64,000 nucleotides of DNA, taken from Rhizobacter koreensis (GTDB taxonomy: Bacteria; Pseudomonadota; Gammaproteobacteria; Burkholderiales; Burkholderiaceae_C). The position numbers and the translations under genes are program-made. The DNA lies in contig NZ_JABWMJ010000005.1 in assembly GCF_013366375.1 (NCBI RefSeq), positions 248,001 to 312,000 of the forward strand, written 5' to 3'. Positions 25,801-34,213 of the stretch are shown in pieces; the first letter of the stretch is position 1; each line of letters starts with the position of its first letter. The notes beneath the pieces were generated by a model. That model worked only from the letters and a program-made list of their open reading frames with translations, was not told where the DNA came from and searched no databases.

Positions 25801-26024
25801 TCGCGATGATCATCGGCATGATCCCGATGGCGCTCGGCATCGGCGAGGGCGCCGAGCAGAACGCGCCGCTCGGCCGTGCGGTGATCGGCGGCCTGCTGTT
25901 CGCGACCGTCTCGACGCTCTTCTTCGTGCCGGTGGTGTTCGCCGGCGTGCACCGCTGGCTCGCCGACCGTGCGGAGGCGCGCGCGACGCGCCCGCACGCG
26001 CTCGCGAGCCCGCAGGAGACCTGA
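22821..26024 (+). CDS. RND-superfamily efflux permease (inner-membrane pump)
   Basis: 1067 residues, full length for an HAE-type pump. The N-terminus FPEIDIPVISIIWNYGGLPAQEM and two repeats of periplasmic loop plus six-helix block are clear; MGVATANSILLISFA marks TM10. It would export drugs, solvents or metabolites with the adaptor and channel that follow. Odd point: the TM4 relay normally reads VDDA, but here it is V-D401-Q402-A, and the TM10 Lys of AcrB (K940) is replaced by A955. The absent Lys appears shared with a subgroup of pumps; the Gln is less expected. It is the first gene of a three-gene operon, with the adaptor 4 bases downstream. Confidence 0.95.
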   Translation: MSMVQLALRRPYTFIVMAMLIVLATPFALRNMATDIFPEIDIPVISIIWNYGGLPAQEMGQRIAGQTERSLTTTVSDIEHIESTSLAGITVVKVFFQPHANIQTALAQVVAIGQSQVRQLPPGITPPLIIKYSASSIPVVQLGLSSPTLPEQTLFDTAINGLRPQLITIPGVAIPAPYGGKSRLISVDLDTQALQARGMAPADVVAAINVQNLILPSGTAKLGETEYTVRMNGSPDAIAGLNELPIRTANGATTLLRDVAYVRDGFQPQTNIVRQDGVRGVLLSVLKNGGASTLDIVDNLKALLPRAQATLPPDVKVTPLFDQSVFVKAAVKGVVAEALIAALLTAAMVLLFLGNWKSTLIIAVTIPLSILASILALYALGETLNLMTLGGLALAVGILVDQAIVTIENIERHLHMGTELKEAIRTGADEIGVAAFVSTLCICIVFVPMFFLSGVARFLFVPLAEAVVFAMLASYILSRTLVPTLVMLLMRRHGKSEADAKPSLLQRVYRGFDRQFERVRRAYTLSLSALLARRRPFAIGFTAFCLLSCGLYPVLGRDFFPDVDAGQIRLHMRAPTGTRIEETARLADAVQAEIRKIVPPEELETILDNLGVPNSGINLSYSNAGTIGTLDGEILLSLKEGHRPTAEFVRELRRELPQRFPGVEFFFQPADIVTQILNFGLPAAIDVQFSGNNQTANIELAGELVKQIRTIPGAVDAHVHQRLDAPSLNLQMDRTRLQQMGLSAFNVGQNVLLSLSGSSQTAPAFWLNPQNGVVYNIQVQTPQYNVGSLDALLNMPVGAPATAANPGTQPQLLGNLVEAQPGRQLAVVSRYNITPIVDVYVSVQGTDLASVAAKVQEKVDALKPRLPRGSQVAIRGQVETMQSSFVGLGVGLAIAIVLVYLLVVVNFQSWIDAAIIIAALPAALAGIAWMLFITGTTLSVPALTGAIMTMGVATANSILLISFARQRKDAGVPALSAALEAGATRIRPVLMTALAMIIGMIPMALGIGEGAEQNAPLGRAVIGGLLFATVSTLFFVPVVFAGVHRWLADRAEARATRPHALASPQET

Positions 26025-26028
26025 TTCC

Positions 26029-27351
26029 ATGACCCAGGAACGCCACGCGGCGATCGGCATCCACGCGATCGAGCCGGGCGCCGACGACCACGGCGAGATG
26101 CTCCGGCGGCGCCAGATCGCGCGCCGCACGCGCTGGATCGCCGTCATCGTGCTCGCCCTGCTCGCGCTCGGCGCCGCCCGCACCATCGTCTCGCGCATGG
26201 CCAACGCCAAGGTGCTCGAGTCGACCGCCGGCGAGCTCGCCAAGCCGTACGTCAAGACCGCGTTTCCCAAGCAGAGCGACGCCGCCCAGAAGGTGGTGCT
26301 GCCCGGCACGCTGCAGGGCGCGATGCAGTCGCCGATCGCGGCGCGATCGACCGGGTACCTCAAGCGCTGGACCAAGGACATCGGCAGCCGCGTCGAGAAG
26401 GGCGAGCTGCTCGCCGAGATCGAGTCACCCGAGGTCGACCAGCAGCTGCTGCAGGCGGCCGCGGCGCGCCAGCAGGCCGCCGCCGCGCTCGAGTTCGCCA
26501 AGAGCACGGTCGCGCGCTGGGAGGCACTGCGCCAGAAGGACGTCGTCTCGCAGCAGGAGCTCGACGAGAAGCGCGGCGCCGCCGCGCAGGCGAGCGCCAA
26601 CCTCGCCGCGGCCGACGCCAACGTGCAGCGCCTGCGCCAGCTGCAGGGCTTCAAGCGCGTCGTTGCGCCGTTCTCCGGCGTCATCACGAAGCGCAACGTC
26701 GACGTCGGCGACCTGATCGACGTGGGCGGCCAGCGCGTCCTGTTCGTGCTGACGCAGGCCGACGCGCTGCGCGTCTACGTCAACGTACCGCAGAGCTACG
26801 CCCAGCTGGTCAAGGCCGGCCAGCCGGTGGTCGTCACCCAGGCCGAGCTGCGCGGCCAGCGCTTCGAGGGCAAGGTCGCGCGCACCGCCGCGGCGATCGA
26901 CGCCGCCACGCGGACCATGCAGGTCGAGGTCGCGCTGCCGAACCGCGAAGGCCTGCTGCTGCCGGGTGCCTACGTGCAGGTCGAGCTGCCGCTGGAGGCG
27001 AGCCGCTCGATCGTGGTGCCGAACAACGCGCTGCTGTTTCGCGCGGAGGGCGCGCGCATCGCGGTCGTCGACGGCGCCGGCAAGGTGCGCCTGCAGCCGG
27101 TCACGCTCGGCCGCAACCTCGGCGAGACCGTCGAGGTGCTGAGCGGCGTCGGCCCCAAGGACCGCATGGTGCTGAATCCGACCGATTCGCTCGCCGACGG
27201 CGACGAGGTGGCGTTCGACGCCAACCCGGCGGCAGGACGCGCCGGCCCTGCGGCGAGTGCCGGTGCGCGCGGCGACGCCGGGGCGCGCGGCGAGGGCGCA
27301 ACCGGCGCGGCCGCACGCGCCGAGGCTGCCGCGCCGGCGCGCGCCCCGTGA
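26029..27351 (+). CDS. RND efflux periplasmic adaptor (membrane-fusion protein)
   Basis: 440 residues. A cytoplasmic start of about 36 residues precedes one membrane helix (WIAVIVLALLALGAA). Then come the lipoyl half-motif (PIAARSTGYLKRWTKDIGSRVEKGELLAEIESPEVD), an alpha-hairpin coiled coil (about 140-205), the second lipoyl half (RVVAPFSGVITKRNVDVGDLID) and beta-barrel and membrane-proximal domains. The last 40 residues are Ala/Gly/Arg low complexity and not part of the fold. It bridges permease and outer-membrane channel. It begins 4 bases after the permease stop and overlaps the next gene by 4 nt. Confidence 0.93.
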   Translation: MTQERHAAIGIHAIEPGADDHGEMLRRRQIARRTRWIAVIVLALLALGAARTIVSRMANAKVLESTAGELAKPYVKTAFPKQSDAAQKVVLPGTLQGAMQSPIAARSTGYLKRWTKDIGSRVEKGELLAEIESPEVDQQLLQAAAARQQAAAALEFAKSTVARWEALRQKDVVSQQELDEKRGAAAQASANLAAADANVQRLRQLQGFKRVVAPFSGVITKRNVDVGDLIDVGGQRVLFVLTQADALRVYVNVPQSYAQLVKAGQPVVVTQAELRGQRFEGKVARTAAAIDAATRTMQVEVALPNREGLLLPGAYVQVELPLEASRSIVVPNNALLFRAEGARIAVVDGAGKVRLQPVTLGRNLGETVEVLSGVGPKDRMVLNPTDSLADGDEVAFDANPAAGRAGPAASAGARGDAGARGEGATGAAARAEAAAPARAP

Positions 27352-28895
27352 AGGCGGTGCGCGAAGCGGCGCGCCGCGCGCGCGCGGTCGGCGCTGGGCG
27401 CGTCGGCGACGACCTCTCGAAGCGAGGGTCGGCCGAGCCGGCTCGTACAGCGCCGCGCACGGCTGTGTGGCGGCTTTGGGCTGGAGCCGCCGCCGCCGTG
27501 CTCGGCGCGTGCAGCAGCCTGCCTCCGCCCGGCGAGGCGCCGCGCCTCGACCTGCCGCCGACCTGGCGCGTCGAGCCGGGCTGGCGCGAGGCCGCCCCGG
27601 CCGACGCCGCCGACAAGGGTCGCTGGTGGCAGCGCTTCAACGACCCGACGCTCGACGCGCTCATCGAGCGCGCGCTCGCCAACAGCCAGAGCATCGCCGC
27701 GGCCAACGCGCGCCTGGCACAGGCGCGCGCCCTCGTCGACGTCAACGCCGCCGCGCTCTGGCCGCAGCTCAGCCTCAGCACCCGCGTCGCGCGCCAGCGC
27801 ACGTCGGCGAACCGGCCGCTCTCGAACTACGCGTCGCCCAACTTCTCGACCGTGCAGAACGACTATCTGGCGTCGCTCGGCGTCAGCTACGAGGTCGACT
27901 TGGGCGGACGCGTCGCCAGCAACCTCGAAGGCGCGCGCGCGTCGGCCGAGCAGAGCGCGGCCGACCTCGCCAACGTGCGCCTGCTGGTGACGACCGACCT
28001 CGCGTCGGCCTATGTCAACCTGCGCGCGCTCGACATCGAGCAGGCGGCGCTGCAACGCTCGATCGCGCTGCAGCGGCGCGCGCTCGACTTCATCTCGACG
28101 CGTCACGAGCTCGGCGCGGTGAGCGGACTCGAGGTCGCGCAGCAGCAGGCGCTGCTCGACAGCACGCTGACCCAGGTCGACGTGCTGTACCGGCAGCGCA
28201 CGCTGTTCAAGCACGTGATCGCGACCTTGACCGGCAGCGCCGCGCCGGCCTTCGAGATCGCGCCCGAGGTGCGCGAGATCGAGCCGCCGGCGATCCCGCT
28301 CGGGGTGCCTTCGGACGTGCTCGAGCGCCGCCCCGACGTCGCCGCCGCGGAGCGGGCGATGGCGGTCGCCAACGCGCAGATCGGGGTCGCGCGTGCGGCG
28401 TTCTTCCCGACCGTCACGCTCGGGCCGAGCATCGGCGTCGACAGCCGCACGCTCGGCAGCCTGCTCGACGCGCCGAGCCTGCTCTGGTCGCTCGGCGTCG
28501 GTCTGACCCAGCCGCTGTTCGACGCCGGCCGGCTGCGCGCCAACGCCGACGCGACGCGCGCGGCCTACGAGGCGAGCGTCGCCAACTACCGCCGCATCGT
28601 GCTGGTCGCGATGCAGGAGGTCGAGGACGGCATCGTCGGCGTCGCCGCGCTCGGCCGCGCCCAGGCGCAGGCGCGCACCGCCCGCGCCTCGGCCGCGCGC
28701 GTGCTCGACATGGCCACCGCGCGCTACGAGGGCGGCGCCTCGACCTACCTCGACGTGATCACCGCCCAGCAGTCGCTGCTCGCCGCCGACCGCCAGGCGG
28801 CGCAGCTGCGCGGCCAGCAGCTGCTCGCCTCGGTGTTCCTCGTCAAGGCGCTCGGCGGCGACTGGCAGCAGCCGGTCGCGACGGCGTCGCGCTGA
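27348..28895 (+). CDS. RND efflux outer-membrane factor lipoprotein (NodT/OprM type)
   Basis: 515 residues from the GTG overlapping the adaptor stop. An alternative GTG at 27465 gives 476 residues and puts a short n-region before the lipobox VLGACSS (Cys 55 in the long form), so the later start may be the true one. The body has the two outer-membrane-efflux repeats: WWQRFNDPTLDALIERALANSQSI, LGVSYEVDLGGRVASN, DVLERRPDVAAAERAMAVANAQIGVARAAFFPTV, and LFDAGRLRANADATRAAYE. The trimer would form the outer-membrane/periplasmic tunnel for the pump. It is the last gene of the operon; no clear terminator is seen in the 139 bases after it. Confidence 0.93.
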   Translation: MKAVREAARRARAVGAGRVGDDLSKRGSAEPARTAPRTAVWRLWAGAAAAVLGACSSLPPPGEAPRLDLPPTWRVEPGWREAAPADAADKGRWWQRFNDPTLDALIERALANSQSIAAANARLAQARALVDVNAAALWPQLSLSTRVARQRTSANRPLSNYASPNFSTVQNDYLASLGVSYEVDLGGRVASNLEGARASAEQSAADLANVRLLVTTDLASAYVNLRALDIEQAALQRSIALQRRALDFISTRHELGAVSGLEVAQQQALLDSTLTQVDVLYRQRTLFKHVIATLTGSAAPAFEIAPEVREIEPPAIPLGVPSDVLERRPDVAAAERAMAVANAQIGVARAAFFPTVTLGPSIGVDSRTLGSLLDAPSLLWSLGVGLTQPLFDAGRLRANADATRAAYEASVANYRRIVLVAMQEVEDGIVGVAALGRAQAQARTARASAARVLDMATARYEGGASTYLDVITAQQSLLAADRQAAQLRGQQLLASVFLVKALGGDWQQPVATASR

Positions 28896-29034
28896 GGCGT
28901 CGGACCGGCGCCCGGCTTCGACGCTGGTGCTGCCCGGCGCCGCGCCCGGCAGGTCTTGAAAGCTCGGCACGCCGCCCAACCTGTGCGTCATCGCGGCTGC
29001 GGTTCGGCCGCAGCCACACACGGACGATCACGCC

Positions 29035-29391
29035 ATGCCAGCCCACAACGTCGAGTCTCTCCGCACCCGCATCGAGACGGTGGTCGCGCTGTCGCGCCTG
29101 CTCGATCGCGTCGAACGCAACGCCGCGCCGATCGGCGCCGACCAGTACCGCTCGCTGGTGCGCCAGCTCCAGCAGGTGCTCTCGACCGAGCTGCCGCCCG
29201 AGGCGCTGAAGGCGGTGTTCAACGCGTATCCGGCCGCCGCCGAGCTGTACGAGAACATGCACTACGCGACCGCCGGTCTCGCGCTGTCGTCGCTCGACGT
29301 GTCGGTGAAGACCGAGATGGCGGCGAGCGAGCTGCTGCAGCGCCTGCGGCGCAGCCCGCCGGCCAACCAGCCCGGCGCCGAAGCCGCCTGA
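29035..29391 (+). CDS. small hypothetical helical protein
   Basis: 118 residues, predicted largely helical (VESLRTRIETVVALSRLLDRVE; ADQYRSLVRQLQQVLST; MAASELLQRLRRS), with no signal peptide. The segment FNAYPAAAELYENMHYATAGLALSSLD is distinctive, but I do not recognise a family. The ATG is preceded by a weak ribosome site. It converges with pssA (41-base gap) and lies 139 bases after the RND operon, so it is probably an independent gene. Confidence 0.65.
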   Translation: MPAHNVESLRTRIETVVALSRLLDRVERNAAPIGADQYRSLVRQLQQVLSTELPPEALKAVFNAYPAAAELYENMHYATAGLALSSLDVSVKTEMAASELLQRLRRSPPANQPGAEAA

Positions 29392-29432
29392 GCAGCGCGG
29401 CGCCGTCGGCCGGCCGTCGCGCGTGCCGCCGG

Positions 29433-30083
29433 CTAGAACTTGGGGATGCGCAGCGTCTTGCTGATCATCAGCGTCCCGGAAAGCGCGAACAGCAGCGTGA
29501 GCGGATGCAGCTGCCAGGGGCCGAGCGCCCAGCTGCCGCCGAGCATCTGCTCGCCGATGCGGCCTTGCCAGGTTGCCGCCGCGAGCACGGCGGTGAGCAG
29601 CACGCTGGTCGGGATCGGCGTCCCCTCGAAGTAGGCGACCTTGTCGCTGCCCTCCGAGAGCGTCTCGGCAGTGACGTTGTAGCGCGCAAGGCGCGAGACG
29701 CCGCAGCAGACGAAATAGACGAGGATCACGGCGTCCCAGCCGCCGCGGAGGCCGCACGCGAAGCCGAGCGCCGCCGGCGCGACGCCGAACGAGATCACGT
29801 CGGCCAGCGAGTCGAGCTCGCGACCGAGCGCCGACGAGGTCTGGCGCCAGCGCGCGACGCGACCGTCGAGCACGTCGAAGACGAGCGCCGCGGGCGCGAG
29901 CGCGGCCGCGTAGAGCAGCTGCAGCGGGCTTGCGGTCGCGATCGAGTTCAGCGCGAGCAGCACCGCGCCGATCCCGCAGGCGGCATTGCCGAGCGTCAGG
30001 AAGTCGGCGAGCTGGAAGCTGCGCAGCATCGAGAAGTGACGGCGCGTGCGCGCGCCGGTCGAGGGCTGGGGCACTGAGGACAT
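29433..30083 (-). CDS. pssA: CDP-diacylglycerol-serine O-phosphatidyltransferase (membrane type)
   Basis: 216 residues with several hydrophobic segments. The CDP-alcohol phosphatidyltransferase signature D73-G-x2-A-R-x8-G87-x3-D91-x3-D95 is intact (DGRVARW...GRELDSLAD). Together with the length and the FxTLGNAACG start of the first helix, this fits the type II PssA that makes phosphatidylserine, the precursor of phosphatidylethanolamine, in the inner membrane. A related CDP-alcohol transferase cannot be excluded. ATG 30083 was chosen because upstream in-frame sequence is Arg-rich and non-coding. Divergent from pgi, with 227 bases between. Confidence 0.85.
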   Translation of the reverse strand: MSSVPQPSTGARTRRHFSMLRSFQLADFLTLGNAACGIGAVLLALNSIATASPLQLLYAAALAPAALVFDVLDGRVARWRQTSSALGRELDSLADVISFGVAPAALGFACGLRGGWDAVILVYFVCCGVSRLARYNVTAETLSEGSDKVAYFEGTPIPTSVLLTAVLAAATWQGRIGEQMLGGSWALGPWQLHPLTLLFALSGTLMISKTLRIPKF

Positions 30084-30245
30084 GCGGGCTCCGCCGGGTC
30101 GCTCCCGGTTTGACGAGCCCCGAGTGTTGACGATCGGCGCGGCTGCGTATGCCGGCGCTGTCCGACACGACGCCGCGACCGGCGCGGCTAGGATGCGCCG
30201 GTTGCCACGACCTGCGCTGCCGAGGCGGCGCCTGCGAGACGCCGC

Positions 30246-30314
30246 ATGACGCATCGACCGACCCCGAACGCCGCCGCGCTCGCCGCCTTCCGAGTCGACG
30301 AGGTGTCCGCTTGA
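30246..30314 (+). CDS. possible 22-codon upstream ORF coupled to pgi
   Basis: ATG 30246 opens a 22-residue frame (MTHRPTPNAAALAAFRVDEVSA) whose TGA overlaps the likely TTG start of pgi as TTGA. Such an overlap could couple pgi translation to the leader. It has no recognised domain, and translation is unproven. Confidence 0.25.
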   Translation: MTHRPTPNAAALAAFRVDEVSA

Positions 30315-31954
30315 GCGGCCTGCGCTGCGACCGCACGCTCGCCTGGGCGACGCTGCAGGGCCACTACGCCGCGCACGGCCGCGACCTCGACCTGCGCGAG
30401 GCGTTCGCGCGCGACCCGCAGCGCTTCGAGGCGCTGAGCTTCGAGGCGCCCGAGGTCTTCGTCGACCTGTCGAAGAACCTCGTCGACACCGCGACGCTGC
30501 AGTTCCTGCTCGAGCTCGCGCGCGAGTGCGGCGTTGCCGAGCGGCGCGACGCGATGCTGCGCGGCGACACCATCAACGCCACCGAAGGGCGCGCCGTGCT
30601 GCACACCGCGCTGCGCGCGCCGCCCGGCAGCGCGCCGTTCAGCGCCGACGTGCACGGCGTTCTCGACGCGATGCTCGGCTGGGTCGACGCCCTGCACGCG
30701 CGCATCGCCGACGGTTCGTCGCCGATCCGCCACGTGGTCAATATCGGCATCGGCGGCAGCGACCTCGGCCCGCAGATGGTCGTGGGTGCGCTCGAGCCCT
30801 ACGTCGACCGCGGGCTCGACGTGCGTTTCGTGTCGAACGTCGACGGCCACGACCTGCAGGCCGCGCTGCGCGGGATGGATGCGCGCGAGACGCTGTTCGT
30901 GATCGCGAGCAAGACCTTCACGACGCAGGAGACGATGGCCAATGCGGTCGCGGCCAAGGCCTGGTTCGACGCCGGCGGCGGCACCGACGTCGCCGGCCAC
31001 TTCGTCGCGACCACCAGCAACGTCGAGGCCGCCGCGCGTTTCGGCATCACGACCACGTTCGGTTTCTGGGACTGGGTCGGCGGGCGCTATTCGCTCTGGT
31101 CGGCGATCGGCCTGCCGATCGCGCTGGCGATCGGTTCGGCACGCTTTCGCGAGCTGCTCGCCGGCGCACACGCGATGGACCGCCATTTCACCGAGGCGCC
31201 CGCGGATCGCAACGTGCCGCTGCTGCTCGGCCTGCTGGACGTCTGGTACCGCAACTTCCACGGCTTCGCGAGCCGCAGCGTCGCGCCGTACCACCAGGGT
31301 CTGGCGCGCTTGCCGGCGTTCCTGCAGCAGCTCGAGATGGAGAGCAACGGCAAGCGCGTCGACGCGAGCGGCGCCGCTCTGCCGTACGAGACCAGCCCGG
31401 TGGTGTGGGGCGAGCCCGGCACCAACGCGCAGCACGCGTACTTCCAGATGCTGCACCAGGGGACCGACGTGGTGCCGGTCGAGTTCATCCTCGTGAAGCA
31501 GCCCGCACCGGGCGTCGACGGCTCGACGCCGCTCGGTGCGCAGCTCGCGCGCCAGCACCGCATGCTGCTCTCGAACGGGCTTGCGCAGGCGCAGGCGCTG
31601 ATGCTGGGCAAGACCGCCGAGCAGGCGCTCGAGGAGCGCGCCGGCACCGGCGGCGCAGCGGAGGCCGAGCAGGTGCTCGCCCGGCACCGCACCTTCCCCG
31701 GCAACCGGCCGAGCAGCACGTTCGTGCTGGACGCGCTGACGCCGCGCGCACTCGGCGCGCTGGTCGCGCTCTACGAGCATCGCGTGTTCACGAGCGGCGC
31801 GGTGTGGCGCATCAACAGCTTCGACCAGTGGGGCGTCGAGCTCGGCAAGACGCTGAGCGCCGCGCTGCTGCCGGCGTTCGAGCAGCGGGGTGGGCCACTG
31901 CCGGCGCACCTCGACCCGTCGACGCGCGGGCTCCTCGGCCGCCTGCTCGGTTGA
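30311..31954 (+). CDS. pgi: glucose-6-phosphate isomerase
   Basis: 547 residues, the usual length. It interconverts glucose-6-phosphate and fructose-6-phosphate in the cytoplasm. Both family signatures are present: GGRYSLWSAIGLPIAL and INSFDQWGVELGK, together with SKTFTTQETMAN and GEPGTNAQHAYFQMLHQGT. The start is taken as TTG 30311 (reading SGLRCDRTLAWATLQGHYAAHG), because the family begins about there and the upstream frame is Arg/Pro noise; no ATG or GTG fits. Gap to the next gene is 128 bases, with a GC hairpin at 31957-31978 but no adjoining T-run. Confidence 0.95.
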   Translation: MSGLRCDRTLAWATLQGHYAAHGRDLDLREAFARDPQRFEALSFEAPEVFVDLSKNLVDTATLQFLLELARECGVAERRDAMLRGDTINATEGRAVLHTALRAPPGSAPFSADVHGVLDAMLGWVDALHARIADGSSPIRHVVNIGIGGSDLGPQMVVGALEPYVDRGLDVRFVSNVDGHDLQAALRGMDARETLFVIASKTFTTQETMANAVAAKAWFDAGGGTDVAGHFVATTSNVEAAARFGITTTFGFWDWVGGRYSLWSAIGLPIALAIGSARFRELLAGAHAMDRHFTEAPADRNVPLLLGLLDVWYRNFHGFASRSVAPYHQGLARLPAFLQQLEMESNGKRVDASGAALPYETSPVVWGEPGTNAQHAYFQMLHQGTDVVPVEFILVKQPAPGVDGSTPLGAQLARQHRMLLSNGLAQAQALMLGKTAEQALEERAGTGGAAEAEQVLARHRTFPGNRPSSTFVLDALTPRALGALVALYEHRVFTSGAVWRINSFDQWGVELGKTLSAALLPAFEQRGGPLPAHLDPSTRGLLGRLLG

Positions 31955-32082
31955 CCGGCGCGCGGCGCCCGGCGCGCCCGTCCGTCGCCTGCGGGTTTTT
32001 TCTCGGTGCCCCTCGCGGCGTGCGCGGCGACCGGTGCGCAGGTTTCGCGCATGATTGCGGGATTGCCACTGAAGGAGTCTCG

Positions 32083-34047
32083 ATGCGCCGCATTGCTTAC
32101 CTGATACCCGCCTTGTCGTCGCTGGCGCTGATCGCCAGCTGCGGCGGTGGGCACGACAACGACGACGACGACCAGTCGGCCCTCGAGTGCCAGGTGCTCA
32201 CCGACGCGGGTGGCTCGGTCGTCGTCGGCTCGGGCCTTCCGGGTGACCCGGCGGCCCCGGAGCCCGCATCGGGCTACCGCACCGGCAAGAAGGTCGTCAC
32301 GTCCAAGTCGTACATGGTCGTCACCAACAACCCGCTGTCGAGCAAGGCCGGCTGCGACGTGCTGAAGGCCGGCGGTTCGGCGGTCGACGCGGCGGTCGCG
32401 GTGCAGGCGGTACTGGGCCTCGTCGAGCCGCAGTCGAGCGGTCTCGGCGGCGGCGCGTTCATGGTGCACTACGACGCCAAGACCAAGACGGTCGAGACCT
32501 ACGACGGCCGCGAGACCGCGCCGGCGGCGGCGACCGAGAACTACCTGCGCTGGGTCAGCGACACCAACCGCACCACGCCCACCCCGAGCGCGCGCGCCAG
32601 CGGTCGCTCGATCGGCACCCCGGGCGTGCTGCGCATGCTCGAACTCGCCCACAAGGACCACGGCAAGAAGGCCTGGAAGGACCTGTTCGGCGAAGGCATC
32701 CGCCTCGCGTCGGACGGCTTCCCGATCCCCGGCCGCATGGCACAGGCGATCGAAGGCAGCGCGACGCAGCTCAAGGCCGATGCCGAAGCCGCGGCGACCT
32801 ACTTCAATGCCGACGGCTCGCCGAGGGCGCTCGGCACGACCCTGAAGATTCCCGCGTACGCGCAGACGCTGCAGACGATCGCCGCCGGCGGCGCCAACGC
32901 GTTCTACACCGGCCCGATCGCGCAGGCGATCGTCAACAAGATCGGCGTCACGACCAATGCGCTCACCGGCGCCCCGATCACCCCGGGCGTGACCACGCTG
33001 AACGACCTCGCGAACTACCAGGCCAAGAAGCGCACCTCGGTCTGCACCACCTATCGCAGCTGGTGGGTCTGCGGCATGGGGCCGCCGTCGTCGGGCGGCA
33101 TCGCGGTCGCGCAGTCGCTGGGGATCCTCGAGAACTTCAACCTGTCGCTCTACCCGCCAACCGCGCTCGACCTCGAAGGCGGCAAGCCGTCGGTGTTCGG
33201 CGTGCACCTGGTCAGCGAGGCGAACCGCCTCGCCTACGCCGACCGCGACAAGTACGTGGCCGACACCGACTTCGTGCCGCTGCCCGGCGGAACGTGGGAC
33301 ACGATGCTGAACAAGGACTACCTGCGCAGCCGCGCGGCCCTGATCAGCTTCACCCGCAGCATGGGAACCGCGCAGCCGGGCAACCTCGGTCCGGTTCCGC
33401 TCGCCAGCTACACCGGTACCGAGAACGGCACGACGCACATGACGATCGTCGACAAGGACGGCAACGCCCTCGTGATGACGACCACCGTCGAGAGCGGCTT
33501 CGGCGCGTTCCACATGACGAACGGCTTCATCCTCAACAACCAGCTGACCGACTTCTCGGCCGCGCCGACCGACGGCACGGGCACGCCGATCGCGAACCGC
33601 GTGCAGCCGGGCAAGCGCCCGCGCAGCTCGATGGCGCCGACGCTGGTGTTCACGAAGGCGGCCGACGGCAAGATCGGCGACTTCTACATGGGGACGGGCT
33701 CGCCGGGCGGCAGCACGATCATCCAGTACGTCACCAAGACGCTGGTCGGTGCGCTCGACTGGGGCCTCGATGCGCAGCAGGCGACCTCGATGGTCGACTT
33801 CGGCGCCTCGAACAGCGCCACCACGAGCCTGGGCGGCGAGCACCCGAACATCAACACCGCCAACAGCGGCAACAACGATCCGCTGGTCACCGGCCTGCGC
33901 GCGCTGGGCCACACGGTGTCGACGGGTGCCCAGTCGAGCGGCATCGCGACGATCATCCGCAAGCCGTCGGGCACGGGTTCGGTGCTGACCGGCGGCGCCG
34001 ACCCGCGTCGCGAAGGCATCGCCCTCGGCGACGTGATGCGTCCGTGA
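32083..34047 (+). CDS. ggt: gamma-glutamyltransferase, lipoprotein form
   Basis: 654 residues. The proenzyme is cleaved autocatalytically before a Thr; here NG|TTHMTIVDKDGN places the nucleophile at T450, after G449 rather than the Gln of E. coli. Other marks are GGSAVDAAVAVQAVLGLVEPQSSGLGGGAFM and PRSSMAPT. It transfers or hydrolyses gamma-glutamyl groups, as of glutathione. The N-terminus ends in the lipobox LIASC and is followed by an Asp-rich linker (GGGHDNDDDD), so the enzyme should be lipid-anchored and exposed in the periplasm. GAAGGAG precedes the ATG. A strong terminator follows. Confidence 0.93.
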   Translation: MRRIAYLIPALSSLALIASCGGGHDNDDDDQSALECQVLTDAGGSVVVGSGLPGDPAAPEPASGYRTGKKVVTSKSYMVVTNNPLSSKAGCDVLKAGGSAVDAAVAVQAVLGLVEPQSSGLGGGAFMVHYDAKTKTVETYDGRETAPAAATENYLRWVSDTNRTTPTPSARASGRSIGTPGVLRMLELAHKDHGKKAWKDLFGEGIRLASDGFPIPGRMAQAIEGSATQLKADAEAAATYFNADGSPRALGTTLKIPAYAQTLQTIAAGGANAFYTGPIAQAIVNKIGVTTNALTGAPITPGVTTLNDLANYQAKKRTSVCTTYRSWWVCGMGPPSSGGIAVAQSLGILENFNLSLYPPTALDLEGGKPSVFGVHLVSEANRLAYADRDKYVADTDFVPLPGGTWDTMLNKDYLRSRAALISFTRSMGTAQPGNLGPVPLASYTGTENGTTHMTIVDKDGNALVMTTTVESGFGAFHMTNGFILNNQLTDFSAAPTDGTGTPIANRVQPGKRPRSSMAPTLVFTKAADGKIGDFYMGTGSPGGSTIIQYVTKTLVGALDWGLDAQQATSMVDFGASNSATTSLGGEHPNINTANSGNNDPLVTGLRALGHTVSTGAQSSGIATIIRKPSGTGSVLTGGADPRREGIALGDVMRP

Positions 34048-34087
34048 CCGTCGGCAGCGGCGCTGCCGCCGCTCGCTGACAGCCGAA

Positions 34088-34114
34088 GGGCCGGGGTTCT
34101 CCCGGCCCTTTTTT
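34088..34114 (+). terminator. intrinsic terminator of the gamma-glutamyltransferase gene
   Basis: The perfect 8-bp stem GGGCCGGG / CCCGGCCC with loop GTTCT is followed by six T, 40 bases after the stop codon. Confidence 0.9.
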
Positions 34115-34213
34115 CTTGTGGTCCGCGGCGAGACGGCCCCGCAGGCCATGACGTGGGCGGCGCTCTGCGACGATGCGACGACGCTCGTCGCGGTCGCATC
34201 CGCAGGACGGCCC

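Noticed and set aside
22281..26696. A 1471-codon open frame on the minus strand
   Set aside because: It is a GC-rich antisense shadow of the RND permease; only its last 71 codons (22281-22496) have a start, ribosome site and no opposing gene.
31957..32001. Possible terminator after pgi
   Set aside because: The GC hairpin (31957-31978) and the six-T run (31996-32001) are about 17 bases apart, too far for a normal intrinsic terminator.
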